Below, piece after piece: positions 1-8,341 of a stretch of 64,000 nt of DNA; the first letter of the stretch is position 1, and each line of letters begins with the position of its first letter. Below the pieces are notes generated by a model. That model had not been told where the DNA came from. It did no database searches and saw only the letters and a program-made list of their open reading frames with translations. The stretch spans positions 1 to 64,000 of the forward strand of contig PMSU01000031.1 in NCBI GenBank assembly GCA_003168255.1, in the 5' to 3' direction. This DNA is from Actinomycetota bacterium. Lineage in GTDB: Bacteria; Actinomycetota; Actinomycetes; Streptosporangiales; Streptosporangiaceae. The translations under genes and the position numbers were made by a program.

Positions 1-318
1 TCTGATATCCAGAACGCTGGGCGGTCCTGACAGCTTCCCGCGAAAGCCGGGCCGCTTGGGCGAGCCCACGTCATGCGGCCACCTGCCCGCCCATATTCAG
101 CTCCGCCTCGCCGGTCGCTGGCCAGTGCCTGCGCCGCCAGGACACCTCACCCCGACCCGTGGCGGCCGCGGGTTCCGGAACATCCACGCGGCAACCGCCC
201 CGGCGCCCGCTAAAACCTTTGAAACGACCATCTCGGCTGTAGTTGGCCTGCACTTCTACCGGACGGCCTGAATAATCTTCATCGACTCAACCAATACCAG
301 GCTGGCCGGAGGGAAGAA
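1..318. other. left edge, no gene recognised
   Basis: No reading frame here has recognisable protein content. The short open frames on both strands are antisense to each other and have no ribosome-binding site. It lies downstream of the leftward HerA-NurA-methyltransferase operon, so it may hold that operon's 3' untranslated region. I see no clear hairpin terminator. Confidence 0.5.
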
Positions 319-1542
319 TTACCCACGCCGCCCAGAAGGGTAGGCGCGGAACCGGTCATCGAGTGGGACCGAGGACCCGGGCAGCGTTGTGATGAGCAGT
401 TCCTCGCGCTTCCCACGGTGGGCCCTAGTGGCGGATGCGCTGTACCGAAGGTCAACTAGGCGCTTGGTGATGTGCCACTGCCGCGCATCCTGCCGGTCGG
501 CGTCGGTCGGGGACGGGGCCATCTGGGTCGCCGCATACAGGTTCTCGTCCTCGGTGAGGTCCGGGTGGTCGTCGTAGGAGAGGATCCACCGGACCTGCGC
601 GTGATGGCACAGGTACCCGGCTAGCCGGTAGTGATCCAGACCGCTGAGCCAGTTATGTTGCTCTAGCGGGCTCTTGCCGCGTTCGCCCGGCATCGACGTG
701 CCGCGTTCGGGGTAGCCACCGGCTGGGTCGAACGAGCGCGAGTAGAGCTTCGGGGACTTAGACCAGTAGGGCGGGTCCAGGTACGCAATGACGCGGTTAG
801 GGATGAGCTGTGGGTACCACTCCGCGACGTCAGTCAGTGTGTCTGCCCAGTCCTTGCACCACACGTCCGCAAGCCGGTTGCTCGCATACAGGTCACCGAC
901 GAAGCGCAGCCTAGCCGCCAGTGCCTCCTTGTTGAACCGGCAGTCGATCGGGTAGGCGCTCTCCTGCTTCCGGCCACCAATAGGCCCGGCTCGGCCGTGC
1001 AGAATGCCGGAGAACGTGGTCCTGTTCAGGAACAGGCACTTCACCGCGATGTCCCGGTCCTGAGGGTCCGACGGCTGCCACGCCTTCCAGTGATCCCATC
1101 GTTCCAAGGTGACAGGCTCGTTCCACATCCGGTCGATGAGCCATTCCGTGTCCGCCGCCGCGACCTGCCAGAATCGTGCGACGAGCAGGTCTGTGTCGGC
1201 GAGCAGGACCCGGCGCACGACGCCGGCCCCGGCGAGCCGCAGCCCAGTTGACGCTCCTCCGGCGAAGGGCTCCACGAACAGTTCGGGCGTACCAAGCTCC
1301 GCGGCCGCGTTCCCGATCAAGTCCCCGATGACGCCAGCAAGACCGGACTTTGCGCCGGGGTAGCGCAACGGCGACTGGTAGCGCATTGCGGCGGTCGACT
1401 TGTCCGCCAAGGGTCCGGGCTCGCCGAGCCGACGTGGATGAGGCGCTATGCCCGACGACCCCCTAGCCGACGTGGGAAAACGCGAAGTGTCGGGTGCCGC
1501 CGCGACCGGAACAGCCGCCCGCCCGGTCTCCGATGCCGCCAT
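319..1542 (-). CDS. D12-class DNA adenine methyltransferase (Dam-like)
   Basis: Predicted N6-adenine DNA methyltransferase that transfers methyl from S-adenosylmethionine to DNA. Visible family signatures are RYPGAKSG (about residues 60-67), the SAM-binding VEPFAGGAST (about 90-99) and catalytic LDPPYW (about 254). A 'KRLVDLRYSAS' tract near the C-terminus fits the family. The first 52 residues are Ala/Pro-rich and unlike the family, so the start may instead be the ATG at 1386, giving MRYQSPLRYPG and a protein of about 355 residues. It is the last gene of the leftward HerA-NurA operon, 36 bp after NurA (more if the later start is used). In that setting it probably marks self DNA, although an orphan methylase role is possible. 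The family call is secure; the defence role is inferred from neighbours. Confidence 0.88.
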   Translation of the reverse strand: MAASETGRAAVPVAAAPDTSRFPTSARGSSGIAPHPRRLGEPGPLADKSTAAMRYQSPLRYPGAKSGLAGVIGDLIGNAAAELGTPELFVEPFAGGASTGLRLAGAGVVRRVLLADTDLLVARFWQVAAADTEWLIDRMWNEPVTLERWDHWKAWQPSDPQDRDIAVKCLFLNRTTFSGILHGRAGPIGGRKQESAYPIDCRFNKEALAARLRFVGDLYASNRLADVWCKDWADTLTDVAEWYPQLIPNRVIAYLDPPYWSKSPKLYSRSFDPAGGYPERGTSMPGERGKSPLEQHNWLSGLDHYRLAGYLCHHAQVRWILSYDDHPDLTEDENLYAATQMAPSPTDADRQDARQWHITKRLVDLRYSASATRAHRGKREELLITTLPGSSVPLDDRFRAYPSGRRG

Positions 1543-1578
1543 CGCTACCCACTCCCATTAGTACTGAGGTCGGACATT

Positions 1579-2997
1579 TTAAAAGAAAGGCGTGAGCCGT
1601 ACCTGGGTTCGTGCTGCGCCCAGCGCGTCCTGGGCCAGGTAGGTCAGCACCTGGCTGCCGGTGCCGAGCGGCAGGGATGCGTAGTTGTGCGCGAAGGCGA
1701 CCGGGATGACCGCGTTCCGGTACAGCATCGTGCCTACCTGGTCGAGCAAGCCGATCGCCGTGTCCAGGCTCGGGTAGTGCCCCAGATCGACAGCCTCCGC
1801 GTCGTCTGTCGGGTCACCTGATGGCATCGGCGGCATGCTGAAGACCAGCGTTCTGCTGTCGCGCGCACGGTAGATGAACCGCCGCCCGTAGTCGGTGTCG
1901 TAGCCGTATGCACGGTTCCCTTCGCGGTGCTGGACATGCTCCCGGATATACCGGTCGGGCAGGCAGAGCAGATATCCGGGCGGGATGTACTCACGGATAT
2001 GCTCGGCATGTTCGGCGAGAGCACCGCCCTTCTCGATACCAATGACGACAGGCAGGCCTGCCCTCCCGGCGGCCAACTCCCGGGCGTGGATAGCCTGGAG
2101 GAACCGCAGAGCATGGCGCTTGAGTCCGGCTGGCCGCCCGAACATGGCGAGGGGGCCGTCTAGCAGAAAGGCGCACCTCGGGAAGACGCGGCCAGGATCG
2201 ACCATCGAGAAGATGCGGATCTGCCAGAGGAACGTCAGCAGCTCAAGCACAAGCATCAGCCTGCCGAGCGCGTTGTCGTTAGAGCCGAACTCGACCACCT
2301 CGTCATGCGTATTGGTCGCGTCGGTGAAGTAGAGAGCGGTGCCGCACTTCTCGCACGTCGCCCCGCCGAGTGGGACAACGAGGCCCCCGGCGTCGCAGTC
2401 CCTGTCGTGTCGTCCCGGGCAGCGTTCCAGGGTGACGCTTGATACCGGGAGCGTCGGCGTGCCGAGCACGTGCGCGAGCACATCGGCGAGCCTAGTATTC
2501 GTGCCCGCCGGCCCCTCAAACTTGCACGTCGTGAACAGCTCCCAGACCGCCTCGCGCCAGGCCTCGTGGATGGTTTGGCCGGACCGGATCGTCACGATGC
2601 TGGTAGGAACGACCCCCTTGACCAAAGCGGCCCGGGTAGCCTGCGCGATCGCGACGGGGTCGACAAACCCGCCGGGCGGGGGCGGCGCTAGCGCGTCTAG
2701 CTGGCTGAATATCCCTGCGACCTGGGCAAACCCGACGCGGGCTGACGGGAACTCGGGCCGGACCTCGATCTCCTGTTTCGAACCGTCGATCGAGATTGCG
2801 TAGGCAGGCTTCGGCAGGCCGCTGACCGGCAGGGTGGCTGCTTCGACGAGCAGGTCCGCGATCGGTGGCGGGCCGCTCACGGCAGGCGGCAGGAAATACG
2901 ACTCGAGCGCCTGGCGTACCGAGGGGTCCATCGCGGTGCGGACATGGCCGAGCCTGCTGGCGCGCTCGGGCGCGCCCTCTGGATGAATGTAGGGCAC
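1579..2997 (-). CDS. nurA: NurA-family nuclease with inserted zinc ribbon
   Basis: NurA nucleases are RNase H-like 5'-3' exo/endonucleases that work with the HerA translocase. The N-terminal metal-binding motif is ISIDGSKQEI (Asp71). The C-terminal 'PVAFAHNYASLPLG' resembles the family's conserved His segment before the final helix. In between lies a likely zinc ribbon, C193-x7-C201-x13-C215-x2-C218. I do not recall this as a standard part of archaeal NurA, and it makes the protein (472 aa) longer than typical archaeal members. The gene begins 6 bp after the HerA stop codon, so the two are surely co-transcribed. NurA assignment rests on the motifs plus the HerA partner. The other metal ligands are not certain by eye. 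Confidence 0.85.
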   Translation of the reverse strand: MPYIHPEGAPERASRLGHVRTAMDPSVRQALESYFLPPAVSGPPPIADLLVEAATLPVSGLPKPAYAISIDGSKQEIEVRPEFPSARVGFAQVAGIFSQLDALAPPPPGGFVDPVAIAQATRAALVKGVVPTSIVTIRSGQTIHEAWREAVWELFTTCKFEGPAGTNTRLADVLAHVLGTPTLPVSSVTLERCPGRHDRDCDAGGLVVPLGGATCEKCGTALYFTDATNTHDEVVEFGSNDNALGRLMLVLELLTFLWQIRIFSMVDPGRVFPRCAFLLDGPLAMFGRPAGLKRHALRFLQAIHARELAAGRAGLPVVIGIEKGGALAEHAEHIREYIPPGYLLCLPDRYIREHVQHREGNRAYGYDTDYGRRFIYRARDSRTLVFSMPPMPSGDPTDDAEAVDLGHYPSLDTAIGLLDQVGTMLYRNAVIPVAFAHNYASLPLGTGSQVLTYLAQDALGAARTQVRLTPFF

Positions 2998-3003
2998 CGC
3001 CGG

Positions 3004-5052
3004 TCACCGCCCACCCTGGGCTGGAATGGCGGCAAGCGGCGGCAGGCCCGCCTCGGCGCGGGCGTCGTTGATCATGGTTCGGTCGAACTTGAGCACCTGG
3101 ACTGGCACGATGTACTTGCCGGACCGGGTCTTGATGCGAACGAACCCGCGGTCCTCGGCGGACAGGATGTCCGACTCGAACGACTTGAAGTCGTAGTATT
3201 TGGACAACGTCCTGATCTCGTCACTGTTGTTCAGGTGCGCGACTATCCAGTTGCTGGTGTTCGCCAGCACGGCGGGGGCGACTGCCGTGACCTCCTGGGT
3301 CGCGTAGACCAAGCCGATCTTGAGTTTAGCGGCCTCCTTCGCCAGCCGGACGTACGGATTGGGGCTAGCCGAGTCGTATGCCTGCCGGTCGAAGAGCCGG
3401 TGCGCCTCCTCGATGACGATCTGCATCCGGTGCAAAGCCTGGCCGCTGACGAACCGGTCGGTGGCCCTGGTGAGGAGGTGGTTGATCACCCGCTCGGATA
3501 GGAGTTGGAGCACCTGCTCCGTACCGCGAGATAGGTCGACTATCACCAGCCGGCCGGCGACGAGGTCGGTGTAGATCCGATCAGCGTAGTCCTCACCGGC
3601 CTGATAGCTGTGGAAGGGCCGCAGCCGACCCAACCACCGCCAGCCGAGCTTTCCTCCGGTCGGAGCATACAGCGCGAGAATCGCATCGATCGATCGGTCA
3701 TCCAGCCAGCTTGTCGCCCTGGCATTGCCGTTTTCTTTCGCGTCCATCAACCAGTCCGCGACTGCCTGCAGCGCGTCAGGACCCTCCACGTTGACCTGCC
3801 CCTGGCCACCGGCCGAGGTGATCGTGAAGCCCGTGCCGGCGGCGTTGAACGCTTCCACGAGTTCCCTGTGCATGACGGTGGAGAACCGATGGCGTGCTCT
3901 TGCATCGAACCCCGCCTTCGCCAGCAGCGCGTAGAAGCAGAACCGCGCCCGCGCATTGCGGTTCCTTCGCGAGAAGTTCACTCGACCGTCCGCGTCGGGT
4001 TGCGGATCGCCGAGTTCCGCGTCGATGAAGTTGTTGATGTACTCACCTTTCGCAGCTCCCGCGAGTACGTCCCCGATGACCTCTTGAGCTGCGTCGATCT
4101 GCGCCGGGTCGTAGAAGTTAATCTGCAGCGGCCGCACGCCCGTTTCGTCTAGCCGTGCCCCGAACCGGTAGATCACCACATCACCGCCGAGCTGTGCCAG
4201 AGCCGTGTCATCGTCCTGCGAGTTAGGGTTGGCGTACTCACCTTGGGGGTCGAAGAGCAGCTGACCGATCGGCTCACCGATCCGCTTGGCATGCCGGTAG
4301 GTGGCGACGGCCAGCGTTTTCATCGTGTTCGACTTGCCCATTCGGGTCATGCCGAATACAGCGGTCTTCATCTCGATGAAGTCCGCCACCCGCACCCGGA
4401 CAGGGACCAGGTGCTCGCCGTGCTCCCTGGCCCGGCGGCGGGTCGAGGAGTACCGAACCGACCCGATGTCCAGCAGGTGCGGCAGGGTGCCCGCGCGGAG
4501 CTCATCCTCGGTGATCTGCGGGTAAGAGGCCACGACCGCTAGTGCGTCAGGTGTGGGCTTGTACACGCGGTACCTGCTCGCCGCGTAAAGGTTGTCGATG
4601 TCTGCGCCGAAGTCGAGGAACGACTGCCCGCCGGCCAGTTCCGACTGGTAGAAGGTGCCGAGGATCCGGCACTTCAGCCCGGAGCGCTGCATCTCCTGCT
4701 GGGTCAGCACGTCGATCGTGAGGTTGCCGTCGGTCAGCATCTGGCGCATGGCGAACTCACGGACCTCGACGAGTTCCGCTTGACGCGGCAGCTGGCAGGT
4801 GTCATCCACCCGGAGCAGGAGCACCTCCTCATCCTCGCGGTCGGCGACCGCCCCCAGCGGCATGACGGTGGCGATCAGGAAGCTGTGCAGCGGTATACCG
4901 CCGGCGTCTGCCTTCCACTTGTCGTCGGTGGAGATCAGCGCGTGCTGGAAGTCCAGCTGGTAAATTCCGCCCACCTGGCGCGCTCCCGCGAGCAGCCGGG
5001 TGTGCAGGAGCGAGGAGTCCAGCCTCGCCATCTGCGTCAGATCAGTCATCAT
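3004..5052 (-). CDS. herA: HerA-type hexameric DNA translocase/ATPase
   Basis: This FtsK/HerA-superfamily P-loop ATPase is predicted to pump DNA into or past the NurA nuclease. It has Walker A GMTRMGKSNT (about residues 234-243), a HerA-typical 'LLFDPQGEYAN' segment (about 266-276), Walker B 'MQIVIEEAHRLFD' (about 540-552) and a sensor/arginine-finger region with 'YATQEVTAVAPAVLANTSNWIVAH'-type sequence around residue 590. The N-terminal 200 residues fit a HAS-barrel-like domain, seen only as 'PVRVRVADFIEMKTAVFGMTRMG'-style spacing. At 682 aa it is in the size range of bacterial defence-associated HerA. It is first gene of the leftward operon and divergent from the Res/Mod operon. Confidence 0.9.
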   Translation of the reverse strand: MMTDLTQMARLDSSLLHTRLLAGARQVGGIYQLDFQHALISTDDKWKADAGGIPLHSFLIATVMPLGAVADREDEEVLLLRVDDTCQLPRQAELVEVREFAMRQMLTDGNLTIDVLTQQEMQRSGLKCRILGTFYQSELAGGQSFLDFGADIDNLYAASRYRVYKPTPDALAVVASYPQITEDELRAGTLPHLLDIGSVRYSSTRRRAREHGEHLVPVRVRVADFIEMKTAVFGMTRMGKSNTMKTLAVATYRHAKRIGEPIGQLLFDPQGEYANPNSQDDDTALAQLGGDVVIYRFGARLDETGVRPLQINFYDPAQIDAAQEVIGDVLAGAAKGEYINNFIDAELGDPQPDADGRVNFSRRNRNARARFCFYALLAKAGFDARARHRFSTVMHRELVEAFNAAGTGFTITSAGGQGQVNVEGPDALQAVADWLMDAKENGNARATSWLDDRSIDAILALYAPTGGKLGWRWLGRLRPFHSYQAGEDYADRIYTDLVAGRLVIVDLSRGTEQVLQLLSERVINHLLTRATDRFVSGQALHRMQIVIEEAHRLFDRQAYDSASPNPYVRLAKEAAKLKIGLVYATQEVTAVAPAVLANTSNWIVAHLNNSDEIRTLSKYYDFKSFESDILSAEDRGFVRIKTRSGKYIVPVQVLKFDRTMINDARAEAGLPPLAAIPAQGGR

Positions 5053-5269
5053 CGACCCCTGGTGGAAGTGTGGTTATTGAGGTGGCAGAGTGTGAAATGG
5101 ATACCACGCGCTATTCTGGCACTATCCTCCGACATTCCAGGCCGCCTACCTGCGCAATCCCCTCGCTTAGGGGGAATACCGTGCTATTTCACCATCAATA
5201 CCACGGGTCGCTGGACCTCGGAGTAGCATCCGACCGTTACTGCACATAGACCAAGAACAGACACGAGGG
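5053..5269. promoter_or_regulatory. divergent promoter region between the two defence operons
   Basis: These 217 bp separate the leftward herA start from the rightward Res-like start and must carry both promoters. The stretch is richer in A/T than either neighbouring gene. The octamer ATACCACG occurs twice in direct orientation, at about 5101 and 5198, and could be part of a shared regulator site. A GAGGGG ribosome-binding site lies at 5264-5269. I could not assign convincing -35/-10 boxes. Confidence 0.5.
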
Positions 5270-8200
5270 GTGCCACCGGTGGCGGATCGGATCATCGATA
5301 ACCCGATCATCAACTCCCCGTACCGCGCCCCTGAGCAGTACTTCAGGTTCGACGACGAGGGCATCACCAACGAGAAGGTACCGGGGCGGCGGCCGAGCCA
5401 GTACTTCATCCCGGTGCCGCGGCCGCGCAAGCGCGGCCAGCAGATCGAGCTGGGATTCGCCGAGTTCACCGCGGACAAGATCAGGCAGAACGACTTCGTC
5501 AACCAGGTCAGGGACCGCGTCGGCATCTGGCGCAAGCGGCGGTACCCGCACGTCACGCCCACCACCCGCCGCCTCCTTGAGCACTGGTCAGACCCCGAGC
5601 GAGACAATCCGATCCTGTTCGCGCAGCGAGAGGCCGCCGAGACCGCGATCTACCTCGCCGAGGCGGCGCAGAAGGCGGGCGACACCTGGATCCGCAACCA
5701 GCTCAACGAGACCAACGCCGCCTGCAACCTCAGCCTGCACAGGGTCGCACTGAAGATGGCTACCGGCTCGGGCAAGACCGTCGTGATGGCCATGCTGATC
5801 GCCTGGCACACGCTGAACAAGGCGGCGCAACCGAACGACGTGCGGTTCGCCAAGCGGTTCCTCATCATCACCCCCGGCCTGACGATCAGGGACCGGCTCC
5901 GCGTCTTGCAGCCGGAAGACGAACAGAACTACTACAAGCTGCGCGGCCTCGTCCCCGCCTACCTGCAAGAGGGCCTCGGCGAGGCCAAGATCGTCATCGC
6001 CAACTATCATCAGCTTCAGCGCCGTGAGACCAAGCAGGGCAAGTCGGTCGGCTCACTCACCAAGGAACTCCTGGCCGGCAGCGCCGGCGCGGCCTCGCCG
6101 TTCAGGGAAAGCGCCGGCCAGATGGTCACCCGGGTCTGCCGTGACCTCGGCGGCACCTCAGGGATCGTGGTGCTCAACGACGAGGCGCACCACTGCTACC
6201 TCGACCGGTACGACAACCCGGAAGAGGACGGCACCACCGAGAAGGACCTCACCGGCGACGACAAGGCTGAGGCGGCCAAGAATACCGAGGCCGCCCGGCT
6301 CTGGTTCAACGGCCTGCGCGCGATCAACGAGAAGATGGGCGTTAAAGCGGTATACGACCTGTCCGCCACGCCAAGCTTCCTCTCTGGTTCGGGTTACCGG
6401 GAGGGCACGCTCTTCCCCTGGGTGGCCTCCGACTTCGGCTTGGTTGAGGCGATCGAGTCCGGCATCGTGAAAATCCCCCGCGTCCCCGTAGACGACAACG
6501 CCGCCACGCCGAATGTGGCCTTCCTCAACCTCTGGCCGGGCATCAAGGACGGCCTGCCGAAGAAGAGCCGTAACGCCGGCGCGGTCACCCCCGACCAACT
6601 GCCAGGCCTCCTCGAAGGCGCGCTCACCGCGCTTTACGACTCCTATGCCCGCTCGTACGCCGCCTGGGACGGCTCCGACGCGAAGAAGTACGGCGAGCCC
6701 GCCCCCGTCTTCATCGTCGTCTGCAACAACACGACCGTCTCCAAGATGGTCTACGACTACATCTCCGGCTGGGAGAAACCCCTTAGTGACTACCAGTCCG
6801 TCTGGGTCCCCGGCAAGCTCTCGCTGTTCAGCAACGTCGAGCACGGCAAGCCGATCGACCGGCCGCGCACGATCCTCGTCGACTCCCTCCAGTTCGAATC
6901 TGGCGAGAGGCTGTCTGCGGAGTTCAAGAAGATCGCATCCACCGAGATCGAGGAATTCCGCGCCGACTACGCCCGCCGTGTCCCCGGCCGCAAGGCCGAG
7001 GAGATAGACGACGGGACGATCATGCGCGAGGTGATGAACACCGTCGGGAAGTCCGGCAAGCTCGGCGAGCCGGTCCGCTGCGTCGTGTCCGTCTCGATGC
7101 TCACCGAGGGCTGGGACGCCAACACCGTCACCCACATCCTTGGCGTACGCGCGTTCGGCACTCAGCTCCTCTGCGAGCAGGTCGTCGGCCGGGGACTGCG
7201 CCGCCGCTCCTACGAGCCCGACGAGAACGGCTTCTTCACCCCCGAGTACGCCGACGTATACGGCGTCCCGTTCCAGTTCATGCCCACGGTCGGCAAGGAC
7301 AAGAACCGCACGATGCGGCCGACGCGCTCCGTCCACTCCCTGCCCGAGAGAGCAGAATCGAAGATCAACTTCCCGAGGGTGGCGGGTTACCGGCTCGAGA
7401 TCCGCGATCCGGAACTGTTCGAGGAATTTACCGAACAATCCCGGCTGACCCTGGACACGAAGGACATTCCCACCCAGACGGAGGTCGGCGGGCTGATCGG
7501 CGAGACTGAGCAGCACACCCTCGACGAGCTGCGGGCCAAGCGGGACCAGCAGATCGCCTATGTCCTCGCACACCGGATCATGACCTGGTTCGACGCCGGC
7601 CGGGATCCGCGGCCCTGGTACTTCCCACAGGTGCTCCGGATCACCAAGCTATGGATGGCCACCTGCGTCACCTACCTCGGCGGCACATTCCCTGGGCTGC
7701 TGCTGCTCGCAGAGAACGCCGATGAGGCGGCTCGCCGCATCCTGCACGAGTCCATCTCCAAGCAGGAGGGCAACAAGTTCGCTCAAGTCGTGCCCGTGTT
7801 CCGGCAGGGCGAGCGGACCGGGTCGACCGACGGGGTGGACTTCGTCACGACTAAGGAGGTCTATCCGACCAGCGAGAGATCCCACGTCAACTTCGTCGTC
7901 CTCGACGGGATCGGCGGAAACCTGTGGGAGAAGTCGGTCGCGGAGATCTGCGAGGCACTGCCGACCGTGGCCGCCTACGTGAAAAACGACCGCCTGGGAT
8001 TCACCGTCCCGTACACGATGCAGGGCCGGAGCCATGAGTACATCCCGGACTTCCTGGTCAGGCTCAAGCCGCGTGAGGACGACGACGACCCGGTGCGGAC
8101 GCTGATCGTCGAGGTGTCGGGAACGCTCAAGAAAGAAGCGCCCACCAGGGAGAAGGCGGAGACTACCAGGAACCTGTGGGTACCGGCGGTCAACGGCAAC

Positions 8201-8341
8201 GGCGGGTTCGGCCGGTGGGGATACGCCGAGCTGCGCGACCCCAAGACGTTCCGCGCCGACCTGGCAGCCGCCATCGGAGCGCTCCACCGAGAACCCTTCG
8301 AGTTCGCCCGCGAAGGAGCGAGCAGCCATGCCACCGCGTAA
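5270..8341 (+). CDS. Res-like DEAD/DEAH helicase-endonuclease (BPTD_3080-type)
   Basis: Predicted restriction subunit: a superfamily 2 helicase/translocase with a C-terminal nuclease-like domain. The N-terminal 'IIDNPIINSPYRAPEQYF' and 'PTTRRLLEHW' blocks match my memory of the BPTD_3080 family of restriction endonucleases. Motifs are Walker A MATGSGKT (about residue 163), DEAH-type 'VVLNDEAHHCY' (about 304), DLSATPSF, and motif VI 'QVVGRGLRRRSY' (about 640). 'TLIVEVSGTLKKEAPTREKA' near residue 945 resembles a PD-(D/E)xK core. It overlaps the methyltransferase gene by 14 bp. GAGGGG at 5264-5269 is better spaced for GTG 5279 than GTG 5270, so the protein may start three codons later. Confidence 0.88.
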   Translation: MPPVADRIIDNPIINSPYRAPEQYFRFDDEGITNEKVPGRRPSQYFIPVPRPRKRGQQIELGFAEFTADKIRQNDFVNQVRDRVGIWRKRRYPHVTPTTRRLLEHWSDPERDNPILFAQREAAETAIYLAEAAQKAGDTWIRNQLNETNAACNLSLHRVALKMATGSGKTVVMAMLIAWHTLNKAAQPNDVRFAKRFLIITPGLTIRDRLRVLQPEDEQNYYKLRGLVPAYLQEGLGEAKIVIANYHQLQRRETKQGKSVGSLTKELLAGSAGAASPFRESAGQMVTRVCRDLGGTSGIVVLNDEAHHCYLDRYDNPEEDGTTEKDLTGDDKAEAAKNTEAARLWFNGLRAINEKMGVKAVYDLSATPSFLSGSGYREGTLFPWVASDFGLVEAIESGIVKIPRVPVDDNAATPNVAFLNLWPGIKDGLPKKSRNAGAVTPDQLPGLLEGALTALYDSYARSYAAWDGSDAKKYGEPAPVFIVVCNNTTVSKMVYDYISGWEKPLSDYQSVWVPGKLSLFSNVEHGKPIDRPRTILVDSLQFESGERLSAEFKKIASTEIEEFRADYARRVPGRKAEEIDDGTIMREVMNTVGKSGKLGEPVRCVVSVSMLTEGWDANTVTHILGVRAFGTQLLCEQVVGRGLRRRSYEPDENGFFTPEYADVYGVPFQFMPTVGKDKNRTMRPTRSVHSLPERAESKINFPRVAGYRLEIRDPELFEEFTEQSRLTLDTKDIPTQTEVGGLIGETEQHTLDELRAKRDQQIAYVLAHRIMTWFDAGRDPRPWYFPQVLRITKLWMATCVTYLGGTFPGLLLLAENADEAARRILHESISKQEGNKFAQVVPVFRQGERTGSTDGVDFVTTKEVYPTSERSHVNFVVLDGIGGNLWEKSVAEICEALPTVAAYVKNDRLGFTVPYTMQGRSHEYIPDFLVRLKPREDDDDPVRTLIVEVSGTLKKEAPTREKAETTRNLWVPAVNGNGGFGRWGYAELRDPKTFRADLAAAIGALHREPFEFAREGASSHATA

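Noticed and set aside
6158-7573. 471-residue open frame on the minus strand inside the Res-like gene
   Set aside because: It mirrors the codon pattern of the plus-strand gene (rich in Leu, Val, Gly, Asp without any motif) and the plus frame has full helicase motifs. A common high-GC shadow.
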